Positions 24,084 through 32,131 of a DNA stretch of 38,018 nucleotides are shown here, piece after piece. The translations under genes were made by a program, and so were the position numbers. Under the pieces are notes generated by a model, which had not been told where the DNA came from, made no database searches, and saw nothing but the letters and a program-made list of their open reading frames with translations. Position 1 is the stretch's first letter. Every line of letters starts with the position of its first letter. Source of the DNA: Candidatus Obscuribacterales bacterium (GTDB lineage: Bacteria > Cyanobacteriota > Vampirovibrionia > Obscuribacterales > Obscuribacteraceae); assembly GCA_021732565.1 (NCBI GenBank), contig JAKFUT010000014.1, positions 1-38,018 on the forward strand, in the 5' to 3' direction.

Positions 24084-25433
24084 TCACTTCAGCAGCTTGA
24101 GCTGATCGTCGGCAGCATCCATGTCTTTCTGGAGGCCGGGGGCAGCCACCAGCCAGATCACGCCGCCGACCAGAATCATGAGACCGACCACGAAGAACGC
24201 CACGTTCATGTTAGTAGCGTCGGTGATCGCACCAATCACCAGCGGCGAAATCACATCGCCGAAAGCGTGCGTGATCAGGATGCACAACGCAAACGCACTC
24301 GGGCGCAGTGCAGTGTGAATGCAGTTGGCCATGGCGGTGTTAGCCGGACCCGTGTTCATGAACAAGCAGAAGCAAGACAGGAACACGAAGATCCAGGCAT
24401 ACGGGAAGGGCACCACCAACACCAGCAGGAACAACGGGAAGCCAATGATCATCGAGATGCCCGAGACCCAGAAGTACGAGCCGCTCCAGCGATTGGCCAG
24501 TTTGTCGGCCAGCCATCCGCCGAAAAACGTAGCACTGAGCCCCGACACCACCAGAATGGCACCAAAGATCATGTTAACGCTGGCCAGGCTACCGGCATGG
24601 CGATACTCGAATGCGTACGTCGGCATCCAGAAACCCATGCCACCGATGGCAAAGGTCATGGCGGTCATCGCCAGGTTGTTGAGCAGGAACGAGCGGTTGC
24701 GCAGAAACAGCCAGTATTCCTTGAGGCGCGAACTCTTCGGCTTGGCCTCCCGGGCGCCCGCAACAGCTTCCGGCTCGCGCATCAGCAGGCACAGACCAGC
24801 CAGCAGGAGCCCGGGCGGAACAACCAGATAGAACGCCCAGCGCCAGCCCATCGTCGCGGCGACGTAACCGCCGAAGAGGAAGCCCAGCGCGCTACCCACC
24901 GGAATGGCGATGTAGAACGCCGATAGTACCATTCCGCGCTTGCTCTTCGGGAAGTAATCCGACAGCACCGCCGGACCCACCGGTCCGTATGCAGCTTCCC
25001 CGATGCCGACAAAGCACCGGGTAAGCAAGAGAACACCGAAGGACATTGCCAGCCCCGTAGCCCCGCTGGCCAGGCTCCAGATGGCGATACCGCCCGCTAT
25101 CACCATCCACCGTTTCAGTGGCAGGCTACTAAGCACCGGGGCAGCAAGCATGTACGTGACCATGAAGGCCATCGCCAGCAGCCCCATCATCGCGTTTTCG
25201 GGATTCGCCCCGAGAACGCTTCCCAGAATATTCAAGAAGACCTTAACCACCGGACCGGAATTCTCCGGGTCGGCCAGCAGTTCATCCCGCACTTGCGGCA
25301 CCACCGCAGCGAGCACTTGCCGGTCGAGGTAGTTAAAGAGATTGATCGCCAACAGCAGGAGCATGGCAGCGCGCGCACCCTTGCGGACGCGATTGTCACC
25401 GCCAGTGGTATCCTGCCCCGAATCATGATGCAT
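24084..25433 (-). CDS. MFS transporter, spinster-like family
   Basis: A 449-residue major facilitator superfamily transporter with about twelve membrane helices. The first helix carries the typical NYLDRQVLAAVVPQV sequence, the loop near residues 136-165 has RCFVGIGEAAYGPVGPAVLSD and FPKSKRG, and IPVGSALGFLFGG follows, all characteristic of spinster-like/organic anion MFS proteins. Substrate cannot be told. An insertion of about 25 residues follows helix 1 (ADPENSGPVVKVFLNILGSVLGANPEN). GGGAGG eight bases before ATG supports the start at 25433. Acts in the inner membrane. Confidence 0.9.
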   Translation of the reverse strand: MHHDSGQDTTGGDNRVRKGARAAMLLLLAINLFNYLDRQVLAAVVPQVRDELLADPENSGPVVKVFLNILGSVLGANPENAMMGLLAMAFMVTYMLAAPVLSSLPLKRWMVIAGGIAIWSLASGATGLAMSFGVLLLTRCFVGIGEAAYGPVGPAVLSDYFPKSKRGMVLSAFYIAIPVGSALGFLFGGYVAATMGWRWAFYLVVPPGLLLAGLCLLMREPEAVAGAREAKPKSSRLKEYWLFLRNRSFLLNNLAMTAMTFAIGGMGFWMPTYAFEYRHAGSLASVNMIFGAILVVSGLSATFFGGWLADKLANRWSGSYFWVSGISMIIGFPLFLLVLVVPFPYAWIFVFLSCFCLFMNTGPANTAMANCIHTALRPSAFALCILITHAFGDVISPLVIGAITDATNMNVAFFVVGLMILVGGVIWLVAAPGLQKDMDAADDQLKLLK

Positions 25434-25456
25434 TAACGCAGCCTCCCGTTGGAGAA

Positions 25457-25481
25457 GGGCAAAGACCGCACGTCCTTGCCC
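25457..25481 (-). terminator. Weak hairpin
   Basis: GGGCAA (25457-25462) pairs with TTGCCC (25476-25481) in the short gap between the stop of the 25498 gene and the MFS start. Only six strong pairs, so tentative. Confidence 0.35.
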
Positions 25482-25497
25482 GGGCCAGCTCGCGCAC

Positions 25498-25920
25498 TTA
25501 CACGTGCGCAGCCTTGTCCAAGGCTTGTTGCCAGCCGTTGATCAGTTTGCGGACTTCCTCAAACCTGCGCCGATTGTCTTCAAGCAGAAGCGCCAGTCCA
25601 GCCACGGCTGCAGGCGCGTCTATAACCACCTTGAACTCATCGAGTTCCTCGGTGACTTGCACTACCGACTCCAGCGCCGTTACAAGGGAATTAAGGTTCG
25701 GACGCAGTGCCTCGATTGCAGCAGTTTGCAGCAAAGCGGGTTTCGAATTGTCTTTGCTGCAAACCAAACTGAGTTGATAACGCGCGTGTGAGAGAAGTTC
25801 GTTAGCTGCAGTTGCATTTCGAACAAGAACTTCAATCAGAGCGCGTTTTACGAGAATTCCAGTCAGAGCCTTTCCGACCGGGTCCTCGCGAAAGGTGAGA
25901 AGTTCGACTTGATTAAGCAT
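25498..25920 (-). CDS. Small helical protein of unknown function
   Basis: A 140-residue, predominantly helical soluble protein (VGKALTGILVKRALIEVLV, VTALESVVQVTEELDEF, EDNRRRFEEVRKLINGWQQALDK). No recognised domain. AAGGAG lies only three bases before the ATG, closer than usual; the start is otherwise unchallenged. Encoded just upstream of the MFS gene on the same strand, with 64 bp between, so the two could be co-transcribed. Confidence 0.65.
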   Translation of the reverse strand: MLNQVELLTFREDPVGKALTGILVKRALIEVLVRNATAANELLSHARYQLSLVCSKDNSKPALLQTAAIEALRPNLNSLVTALESVVQVTEELDEFKVVIDAPAAVAGLALLLEDNRRRFEEVRKLINGWQQALDKAAHV

Positions 25921-26221
25921 AGGCTCCTTGATTCGGATTTCTTTCCGCGCGATCCGCCGACAGGCGGAGCACGATGTTTTTCACGGTGGCTTTGTAAGCG
26001 TGAGAAATCAATTGCGCAAGCCGAAACCATCTGGCAGAACGAGGGGCGAAGAATCAGCCCGCGCCGGCCGAACGCCGGGTCGACAAGTATGCGCAGCACA
26101 CCGGGTGAGCCGATTGCATTTGTCGGCAAAGCGTCCGGGCGGTGAGGGCTGAATCATCGAACGATTCTCGCGCCACACGCCACGAGGAGCAGGAATGCAA
26201 AGCACCACAAGGAGCACTGAT
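25921..26221. other. Gene-free stretch between cytidine deaminase and helical protein genes
   Basis: About 300 bp with no supported gene. TCAGCCC (near 26054) and GGGCTGA (near 26147) could pair over a long distance, and CCGCCGACAGGCGG at 25955-25968 is a small inverted repeat. No clear promoter. Confidence 0.3.
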
Positions 26222-26686
26222 TTACGAATGCTGGCAATTGCCGAGAATGGCGGGAACGAACGGGTGTTTCACCAGTTGCTTGAGCGGCTTCCACAACGGC
26301 GAGCCGTCGGCCTTCAGCACAACGATGTCCATATCGATGCCGAATTCGCACAGGAACTGGCGACACAACGAACAGTGCCAGGTCTCCGGTGCCTTGAGAC
26401 AGACGCAGGCAACAGCCTGGATGAACTGGAACTGATTGAGCCCGGCAGCCTGACCTCGCTTGAGCGCACCCGAGGCCACCGCGGTGCTGGCGGCAACCAC
26501 CTCCGCGTGGATCGTCAAGGAAAACGAGATGTTTTCCACGTTACAACCGGTGTAGATTTGCCCGTCGTGGCAGAGCACCGCAGCCCCGACCGCGAAACCG
26601 GAGTAGGGACAGTAGGCGTTCTGCGCTGCCTGCCGCGCGGACTCGAGCAGCTGCAGATAAGTTGCACGCTTGGATCTTCGAGGCAT
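26222..26686 (-). CDS. cdd: Cytidine deaminase
   Basis: A 154-residue cytidine deaminase, converting (deoxy)cytidine to (deoxy)uridine for pyrimidine salvage in the cytoplasm. N-terminal AYCPYSGFAVGAAVL (25-38) and GCNVENISFSLTIHAEVVA (48-66) match the family; His60 and catalytic Glu62 form the HAE motif, and Cys105 and Cys108 in HCSLCRQ supply the other zinc ligands. The family usually has PCGxCRQ, so Pro to His and Gly to Ser are substitutions beside the zinc site; the His (rather than Cys) in HAE resembles the E. coli-type enzyme. Length is typical of the short, single-domain form. Start 26686. Confidence 0.92.
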   Translation of the reverse strand: MPRRSKRATYLQLLESARQAAQNAYCPYSGFAVGAAVLCHDGQIYTGCNVENISFSLTIHAEVVAASTAVASGALKRGQAAGLNQFQFIQAVACVCLKAPETWHCSLCRQFLCEFGIDMDIVVLKADGSPLWKPLKQLVKHPFVPAILGNCQHS

Positions 26687-26727
26687 AGTTGTTGGTCCTC
26701 ACTTGTCTAAGAGACGAGCAGTCAGTC

Positions 26728-26776
26728 CTGAGCGGTCGGATGCCGGGCCTGCCCGGGCAGTGATCCGACCGCTCAG
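26728..26776 (-). terminator. Long hairpin, 14-bp outer stem
   Basis: CTGAGCGGTCGGAT (26728-26741) pairs with ATCCGACCGCTCAG (26763-26776), with a second pairing CCGGGC/GCCCGG inside. It begins 9 bp after the stop of the glucoamylase-like gene. No T-run on the minus strand. Confidence 0.75.
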
Positions 26777-26784
26777 AGTAGACG

Positions 26785-28089
26785 CTAACCGAACCGGCGG
26801 CGGCGCGGACACGACCAGGCGTGTTGCAACCGCGCAATGGCGCTCTGAATAGGGGGCACCCGGTGGAAGATTTCCGGCAGTCGATTGCCGTGCAGTGCGT
26901 TATCCAGAGCCATGACCGCCGCACCGGCATCAATACCGACTACGTCGCGGCTCAACCAGTTGCGGTCGAGATTGACGTTGCTGTAGCCGTAACGGCCGAA
27001 CATGCCGGGAACGAGCTGAGCAGCGCACATGTTCTCCAGCACTCGGTGCGGGGCTAACCGCACCGAGGCAACGGTAGCCATCACGTGCGCGGTACCGTCG
27101 ATGGAAGGCGGCTCCGAGGGACCGTACGCCCGGTATTCGTCAGCTCCGCCATCAACGGCCGGAGGACCGTCTCCGGCAGACAGCCCCCAGAACACGCGGA
27201 ACGTCTTGAATCGACCGCCTTCCGCCCGACTGACCCGGTAGTTACGTTCAACTCCGGCGCGGCAAGCTGACTGCAGATTGAAGCCATCGGGCAGGCAAAT
27301 CTTGCTGAAGTTGATCAGTTCAATACTGTACTGGTGAACGAACAGTCCGAAGCCGCGACTGGTGTCACCACCGGTAGTATCGTACAGAGCCTTCAACTTG
27401 CCCCAGATGTCGGTTCTTACCCCTCGACCCGGTCGACCGCCTGTAGCCAGAGCATACATGAACGCTGTTTCAGCGTTCAGCAGATCCCAGTGCGAGGGCA
27501 AGAAGGTGCCGTTATCCCGCGCTCCGTGCAGCAGCCAATCACCATCGGCGCGTGAACGCAAGGTATCGTTCATGTCGCCCGGCTGCTTGCTGATGTCGCC
27601 AAGACGGGCGGCCACCGTCCAGAAACGCCAGTCAACTCGATCGAATAGCTGGCGAGCCAGGCCCCGGCAATCTTTCAACCAGGGAAACTGAGCTGCCAGC
27701 AATCCACCGGCGATGAGCCAGGCAGAGTCGATGGTGGCGAGCTGGTCGCTGCCCACCGGTGTCACGCCGTCGCACTTGGTGAAGTGGGGCATGATTCCGT
27801 GATTGTGCGGCAGGCGATGAGCCGCATCGAGAGCTTTACGCAGCCGACCGGCTGCGTCTTTTCGTGAGATGAGCCCGTACTCGGGCGTGGAGGCAAGAGC
27901 AATGGCGATGAGCCCCATTCCCGTGGCGGAAGTCGAGCAGAGTCCCTCCACACGAAGGGCGCCTCTGTTCGTTTGCCGGTCGAGAATGAGACCGTGCTCA
28001 AGCTGATTGTCGAGGAAGTAACTGAGCGCATTGCGCTGCACTTGCATTAACAACCGCTTATTCCGCGCGATGTGTTGTGCGTGGATCAT
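26785..28089 (-). CDS. Glucoamylase-like family protein
   Basis: A protein of about 434 residues resembling the putative glucoamylase family (Pfam Glycoamylase). Supporting motifs: FWGLSAGDGP, then the YRAYGPSEPPSIDGTAHVMA segment, and GRYGYSNVNLDRNW followed by VGIDAGAAVMALDNAL; the N-terminal part has STSATGMGLIAIALA and the helices expected of an (alpha/alpha)6 barrel. No signal peptide is seen, so it would act in the cytoplasm unless exported otherwise. The family is thought to act on beta-linked or starch-like glucans, and substrate is unproven. The start at 28089 (MIHAQHIARN) follows AAAGGG at nine bases; the longer frame to 28227 lacks support. The C-terminus is basic (CPRRRRFG). Confidence 0.75.
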   Translation of the reverse strand: MIHAQHIARNKRLLMQVQRNALSYFLDNQLEHGLILDRQTNRGALRVEGLCSTSATGMGLIAIALASTPEYGLISRKDAAGRLRKALDAAHRLPHNHGIMPHFTKCDGVTPVGSDQLATIDSAWLIAGGLLAAQFPWLKDCRGLARQLFDRVDWRFWTVAARLGDISKQPGDMNDTLRSRADGDWLLHGARDNGTFLPSHWDLLNAETAFMYALATGGRPGRGVRTDIWGKLKALYDTTGGDTSRGFGLFVHQYSIELINFSKICLPDGFNLQSACRAGVERNYRVSRAEGGRFKTFRVFWGLSAGDGPPAVDGGADEYRAYGPSEPPSIDGTAHVMATVASVRLAPHRVLENMCAAQLVPGMFGRYGYSNVNLDRNWLSRDVVGIDAGAAVMALDNALHGNRLPEIFHRVPPIQSAIARLQHAWSCPRRRRFG

Positions 28090-28671
28090 GACGGATACCC
28101 TTTCTCGACACGCTTTCCACCAAGGAACCGCGTCGTAGTCGTCTTCGCGTCGCTGATAACAATGGGGTTTTGTGCCACATGGAATCAACGCGCAGGGCGA
28201 TCTGTGCTGCATGCGTAGAAACACCAATGCGCGAAGAGCGCATGAGGTGACCGTTTCCGGCTAGTGTTTACTAAATTCTGCGCCGCGACAGCCCTGGAGA
28301 AACAAAAAGAGAGAGACAACCTACCCTATGGCCGCAGCCATGCCGTATACAACCCCCCGGCACACAATGTGACCCGGCACGCGCTCTAACCTAGCGCGAG
28401 ACGGCGCGCTGAATGAGATACGGCTTATGGCCGCGAACAGTTCAACTACATCTCATGCTTGTGAACTTGAATTATCTCGACGAGCTATCTACAGTGACAG
28501 AGATTCGTCACTTTGCATCTTCATTGGTTGAAGAGCCCTCCCAACAAGCTAGTTTTCTGTGTTTGAAGAGATTCTGGTTGCATTGTGCGACTTCAGATGA
28601 AACACAGCTCTCAATACAGACACCGTTCATCACTGCCTCCGGAACTCCGGACAGCAAGAAAGGACATTGCC
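28090..28671. other. Gene-free control region between divergent genes
   Basis: About 580 bp upstream of both the glucoamylase-like gene (minus) and icd (plus). Small hairpins: ATGGC/GCCAT near 28328 and CGCGCT (28380-28385) with AGCGCG (28393-28398). No convincing promoter hexamers, and short open frames across it have no ribosome sites. Confidence 0.4.
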
Positions 28672-29931
28672 ATGGAAACCCGGTCTTTCAATGGCGTCGC
28701 GCCTCCTGCCGGCGGACAGACCATCACGTTCACGAACGGGCAACCCGTCACCCCCGACAAACCGATCGTGCCGTATATCAATGGTGACGGCATCGGTCCT
28801 GAAATTTCCATCGCCACCCGACGAGTGATCGACGCCGCTGTCAAGAACGCCTACGGCGACAAGCGTCAGGTGATGTGGTACGAAATCTTTGCCAGCGAGG
28901 CTGCCACGGCCAAGTTCGGCACCCCGCTTCCGGCCGATACACTCGACGCAATCCGCGCTTACGGTGTTGCGATCAAAGGCCCGTTGACCACCCCTACCGG
29001 CGAGGGTCACCGCAGCTACAACGTGCAGCTGCGCCAAACGCTCGACCTTTATCGCTGCGTGCGCCCGATTCGGTATTACACCGGCGTGCCGTCGGTGGTG
29101 AAGAAGCCGGAGAACGTCAACATCGTGATTTTCCGCGAGAACACCGAAGATGTCTACGCCGGTATCGAATACGCGTACGACTCGCCCGAAGCAGCCAAGC
29201 TGCGCGGTGTGCTTCGCGAGCTAGGAGCGCAGATGCGCGATGATACCGGCATTGGTATCAAGATCATGTCACGATTCGGCAGCGAGCGGCTCATTCGGGC
29301 TGCCATCCAGCACGCCATCGACAAAGGGCTGAAGGTCGTCACCCTCGTGCATAAGGGGAACATCCAAAAGTTCACCGAAGGCGCGTTCCAGAAGTGGGGC
29401 TACGAGCTAGCCGCCAAGGAGTTCGCCGACAAGATCGTCACCGAGGCCGACCTCTGGGCCAAACACAACGGCAAGATGCCCGAAGGAAAGATCCTGCTCA
29501 ACGATCGCATCGCCGACGCGATGTTCTTCGAGCTGCTTGCCCGCCCGCAGCAGTACTCGGTGCTGGCCACCATGAATCTGAACGGCGATTATTTCTCCGA
29601 CGCCGTTGCCGCTCAGGTGGGTGGTCTCGGTATCGCCCCCGGTGCCAACATCGGCGACAGCAGCGCTATCTTTGAGGCCACTCACGGTACTGCCGCTCGC
29701 CTGGCCGGTCTCAATGTCGCTAACCCGTGCTCGTTGCTGCTCTCGGCAGTGATGATGCTGGAATTCTTCGGCTGGACCGAAGCCGCCAAGGCAGTAGTCA
29801 AAACGGTGGAAACGACCATCGGCAAAGCCACCGTCACCGCCGATCTGGCCGACCTGATGCCCGGTTCCACCTCGCTGAGCACCAGCGCCTTCGCCGACGC
29901 GCTCATCGCGAATCTACCAACCGAGTCGTAA
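28672..29931 (+). CDS. icd: Isocitrate dehydrogenase, E. coli Icd type
   Basis: A 419-residue enzyme that oxidatively decarboxylates isocitrate to 2-oxoglutarate in the TCA cycle (cytoplasm, Mg-dependent homodimer in this family). Recognised by PYINGDGIGPEI, substrate loop GHRSYNVQLRQ (Ser115, the phosphorylated serine position in E. coli), FRENTEDVYAGIE with Tyr162, LVHKGN with Lys228, and Asp306/Asp310 in NLNGDYFSDA. The cofactor region differs from E. coli: HGTAARLAGLNVANP gives Arg343, Leu344 and Ala350 where E. coli has Lys344, Tyr345 and Val351, and VTADLADLM gives Ala390 and Asp394 for Tyr391 and Arg395. NADP preference is therefore doubtful. AAAGGA seven bases before ATG supports the start. 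Confidence 0.96.
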   Translation: METRSFNGVAPPAGGQTITFTNGQPVTPDKPIVPYINGDGIGPEISIATRRVIDAAVKNAYGDKRQVMWYEIFASEAATAKFGTPLPADTLDAIRAYGVAIKGPLTTPTGEGHRSYNVQLRQTLDLYRCVRPIRYYTGVPSVVKKPENVNIVIFRENTEDVYAGIEYAYDSPEAAKLRGVLRELGAQMRDDTGIGIKIMSRFGSERLIRAAIQHAIDKGLKVVTLVHKGNIQKFTEGAFQKWGYELAAKEFADKIVTEADLWAKHNGKMPEGKILLNDRIADAMFFELLARPQQYSVLATMNLNGDYFSDAVAAQVGGLGIAPGANIGDSSAIFEATHGTAARLAGLNVANPCSLLLSAVMMLEFFGWTEAAKAVVKTVETTIGKATVTADLADLMPGSTSLSTSAFADALIANLPTES

Positions 29932-29946
29932 TCGAATGACAGCAGC

Positions 29947-29966
29947 AGAGCCGGCCGACCGGCTCT
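29947..29966 (+). terminator. Hairpin after icd
   Basis: AGAGCCGG, loop CCGA, CCGGCTCT: 8-bp stem 16 bp after the icd stop, followed by ATTGTG. Likely terminator. Confidence 0.6.
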
Positions 29967-29996
29967 ATTGTGTACATTCGCAATAGTTGTCTCAAG

Positions 29997-30031
29997 CCAG
30001 AGCCGCCCATCGCGCGACGATGCGGCTCTGG
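29997..30031. other. Second hairpin before the small zinc protein
   Basis: CCAGAGCCGC (29997-30006) and GCGGCTCTGG (30022-30031) form a perfect 10-bp stem, ending 18 bp before the ATG at 30050. It could be a second terminator or could affect access to the ribosome site of the next gene. Its arms share AGAGCCG with the icd hairpin, so the two can also pair with each other. Confidence 0.5.
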
Positions 30032-30049
30032 CTGCCGCCTGGAGTACTG

Positions 30050-30670
30050 ATGAACAGTCGTCTTTTGTTCCCGCACCTGCCTGCTAACATGAACGTGGGC
30101 GTTGCCGCTTGTCCCTACTGCACACTGAATCAATTGCCCTCCGCATCAGCCTTCCTGTTCAACGACGCCAGTGTTCTGTGCATGTCTTGCCAGCGATTTT
30201 CTTATGAATCGCTACCGCAGGAAGCATTCAATCTGATGCGCGCACCGACGCTCTATCGAAAAGTGATAGCGACCCTGATGAGTACCGCGGTTCCGCCAAA
30301 CCCCAATTTCAGCCGAGAATCTCGCTGGCTGACAATTAAGTGGTGGGATTGGTGTTTCGGTGTAACGCTCTGCAGTCCAAACCCCAATGAGCGCGCTCGG
30401 TGTATCGAGGTCTTGCTCGTCAAACACGACGGGGAGGCGATCTCGGGTCTGGAGGAAAAGCCCTCCTCGCTTTCGCGCGACCCGAAATTTAAGCTGCTGG
30501 ATCTCGGATTCATCGACGTGAACCATGAACGGTTTGTAGCGCAGCGGCGTGAACAGGGACTCGGCGACATTCCTCTGCCTTACCGGAGCGAACCAGCCGA
30601 AGGTCTCTTTGTGCGCACTCTACCAGACGAGCAAAAGAAGATCACGGTGCGCTTGTTCCGGCCTCAGTGA
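30050..30670 (+). CDS. Small protein with N-terminal zinc ribbon
   Basis: A 206-residue soluble protein not assigned to a family. Cys pairs CPYC (about 21-24) and CMSC (about 45-48) would form a zinc ribbon. The rest contains WLTIKWWDWCFGVTL and a charged C-terminal half ending KKITVRLFRPQ. GGAG five bases before the ATG at 30050 supports this start rather than the longer open frame from 29987, which would run through a hairpin. It lies between icd and the RNA ligase gene, each separated by a hairpin, so an operon is not indicated. Confidence 0.65.
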   Translation: MNSRLLFPHLPANMNVGVAACPYCTLNQLPSASAFLFNDASVLCMSCQRFSYESLPQEAFNLMRAPTLYRKVIATLMSTAVPPNPNFSRESRWLTIKWWDWCFGVTLCSPNPNERARCIEVLLVKHDGEAISGLEEKPSSLSRDPKFKLLDLGFIDVNHERFVAQRREQGLGDIPLPYRSEPAEGLFVRTLPDEQKKITVRLFRPQ

Positions 30671-30687
30671 CAAGCACAACGCAAGGC

Positions 30688-30719
30688 CCCGCACGACAAA
30701 GATGTTTTTTTCGTGCGGG
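30688..30719 (+). terminator. Hairpin with T-rich loop
   Basis: CCCGCACGA (30688-30696) pairs with TCGTGCGGG (30711-30719); the loop contains a run of seven T. Located 18 bp after the stop of the zinc-ribbon gene. A second inverted repeat, TGCTTAC (30726-30732) and GTAAGCA (30750-30756), lies before the RNA ligase gene. Confidence 0.65.
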
Positions 30720-30781
30720 AAAGTTTGCTTACATGAATTCCCCGTTCTAGTAAGCAGAGACACCATTCAAAAGGTATATAC

Positions 30782-31948
30782 ATGTCGCGTACGACAGGAC
30801 CGGCTGTGCAATTGCTGCGCAACTTGATTTTGCGCATGGTGAAAGACGGCGTGCGGAACATTCAAGAGTTTCGCGAGTGGCGCAAGTCCGAAAAGAACGC
30901 AGCCTTCATGTCGAAATGCCTCGCATACGAACGGTTAGAGGGAATGCCTGCCGCCACCAGCCTGGTGCAGCCATTCTTTCACCCGACCAAACCGCTCATC
31001 GGCTTGAACTACACGCAGGTCGCGCACGTAACATTGCATGCTTTCCCGACGGGGTGGACGGCTCCCATTCGGCTGTGCCGGGGAATCGTCTTCGACCGCA
31101 AGGGCAAGCTGGTGGCGTTCCCGTTTCCCAAGTTCTTCAACTACGGTGAGACGGATTCCACGCGCAACCTGCCCGACGAGCCGTTCGAAGCCACGTTGAA
31201 GAATGACGGACATCTCGGCATTATCTTCAACTATGAGGGCGAGCTGTTCATCACGACCCGCGGCTCATTCGAAAGCAAGACATCCGTGATCGCCACCAGG
31301 ATGCTCGATGCATACCGAGAGAAATGGCGCGGCGTCTACCCGGAAAACACAACGACGCTGGTGGAAGTGATCCACCCGGAGACACACGTAATCGTCGAAT
31401 ACGGTGAAGCGGAGCGCTTCGTCGTCATCGGCGTCTTCAACCGCCTTTCGCATCGCGACTGCAATTACGACAGCATGGTGCGTCACGCGACCCTGCTCGG
31501 TCTGCCGGTGGCAGACTTGTGGCGCGGAACGAATCTGGAAGAGCTGATTCAGCTCATGTACGACCATAGCGTGCATAACCAGGAAGGGTACGTTGTTCGT
31601 TTCGCCAGCGGATTGCGCGTGAAGCTGAAGTTCAAGACTTACATCGCGCTGATGCTGCAAGACAAGCTCACCGTGCGGTGGGTGATGGCGCGCCTGCGCG
31701 ACAACTCTCTGGAGAACCGGCGCTCGGACATGCCTGGCGAGGTTCAAGGTGAGATTGACCGCCTGACCGGCCTGGTTCTTGGCGTAAAAACGGTAACCGG
31801 CGACCGCAAGGCACAGCTCAACTACCTGCATGAGCTGGAGCCGGAGGCAGAGCGCACCCCGTATTACCGCGGGCTCTGCAGCAAGTTCCACAAATGGCTG
31901 GGCTCGCGAAACGTCGCAGTAGTTGACGAAGAGGAAGACGCCGCCTGA
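30782..31948 (+). CDS. T4 Rnl1-like RNA ligase
   Basis: A 388-residue member of the covalent nucleotidyltransferase superfamily, most like T4 RNA ligase 1. Motifs in order: RGIVFDRKGKLVAFPFPKFFNYGE (Rnl1-type segment before the active site, 100-123), motif I KNDGHLGI with nucleophile Lys140, motif III TTLVEVIHP with Glu195, motif IV NQEGYVVRF with Glu268, and motif V KLKFKTYIAL with Lys281 and Lys283. All residues needed for ligase-AMP formation are present. Such enzymes join 5'-phosphate and 3'-OH RNA ends, often in tRNA repair; no kinase/phosphatase partner (Pnkp) is next to it. AAGG seven bases before ATG supports the start. The C-terminal 80 residues are helical and end in an acidic tail. 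Confidence 0.88.
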   Translation: MSRTTGPAVQLLRNLILRMVKDGVRNIQEFREWRKSEKNAAFMSKCLAYERLEGMPAATSLVQPFFHPTKPLIGLNYTQVAHVTLHAFPTGWTAPIRLCRGIVFDRKGKLVAFPFPKFFNYGETDSTRNLPDEPFEATLKNDGHLGIIFNYEGELFITTRGSFESKTSVIATRMLDAYREKWRGVYPENTTTLVEVIHPETHVIVEYGEAERFVVIGVFNRLSHRDCNYDSMVRHATLLGLPVADLWRGTNLEELIQLMYDHSVHNQEGYVVRFASGLRVKLKFKTYIALMLQDKLTVRWVMARLRDNSLENRRSDMPGEVQGEIDRLTGLVLGVKTVTGDRKAQLNYLHELEPEAERTPYYRGLCSKFHKWLGSRNVAVVDEEEDAA

Positions 31949-32006
31949 TCCGCCTTTTGCGACGTGATCCATGGCGATGTCCAAAAGCAAGGCTGGACGC
32001 CGCATT

Positions 32007-32064
32007 TGCATGTGGTGCATACCGATAGCGATGCTCTTGTTCGCTGTCGGTATGCACCCATGCA
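32007..32064. terminator. Long imperfect hairpin after RNA ligase
   Basis: TGCATG-tg-GTGCATACCGA-ta-GCGA (32007-32031) pairs with the mirrored arm TCGC-tg-TCGGTATGCAC-c-CATGCA (32041-32064); 9-nt loop. About 21 base pairs with two small mismatches. Located 60 bp after the ligase stop. Confidence 0.65.
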
Positions 32065-32080
32065 ATGACGAACGGGAACT

Positions 32081-32131
32081 GAAAAGGTCAGAGAGGTACG
32101 CCCTCAGGTGCGTATCTATTCTGACCTTTTC
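32081..32131. terminator. Second hairpin after RNA ligase
   Basis: GAAAAGGTCAGA (32081-32092) pairs with TCTGACCTTTTC (32120-32131), with ACGC/GCGT pairing in the loop. The T-rich 3' arm makes this the better terminator candidate of the pair. Confidence 0.65.

Noticed and set aside
24267-24926. 219-codon plus-strand frame
   Set aside because: It is antisense to the clearly recognised MFS transporter and rich in His/Arg/Gln as expected for a shadow.
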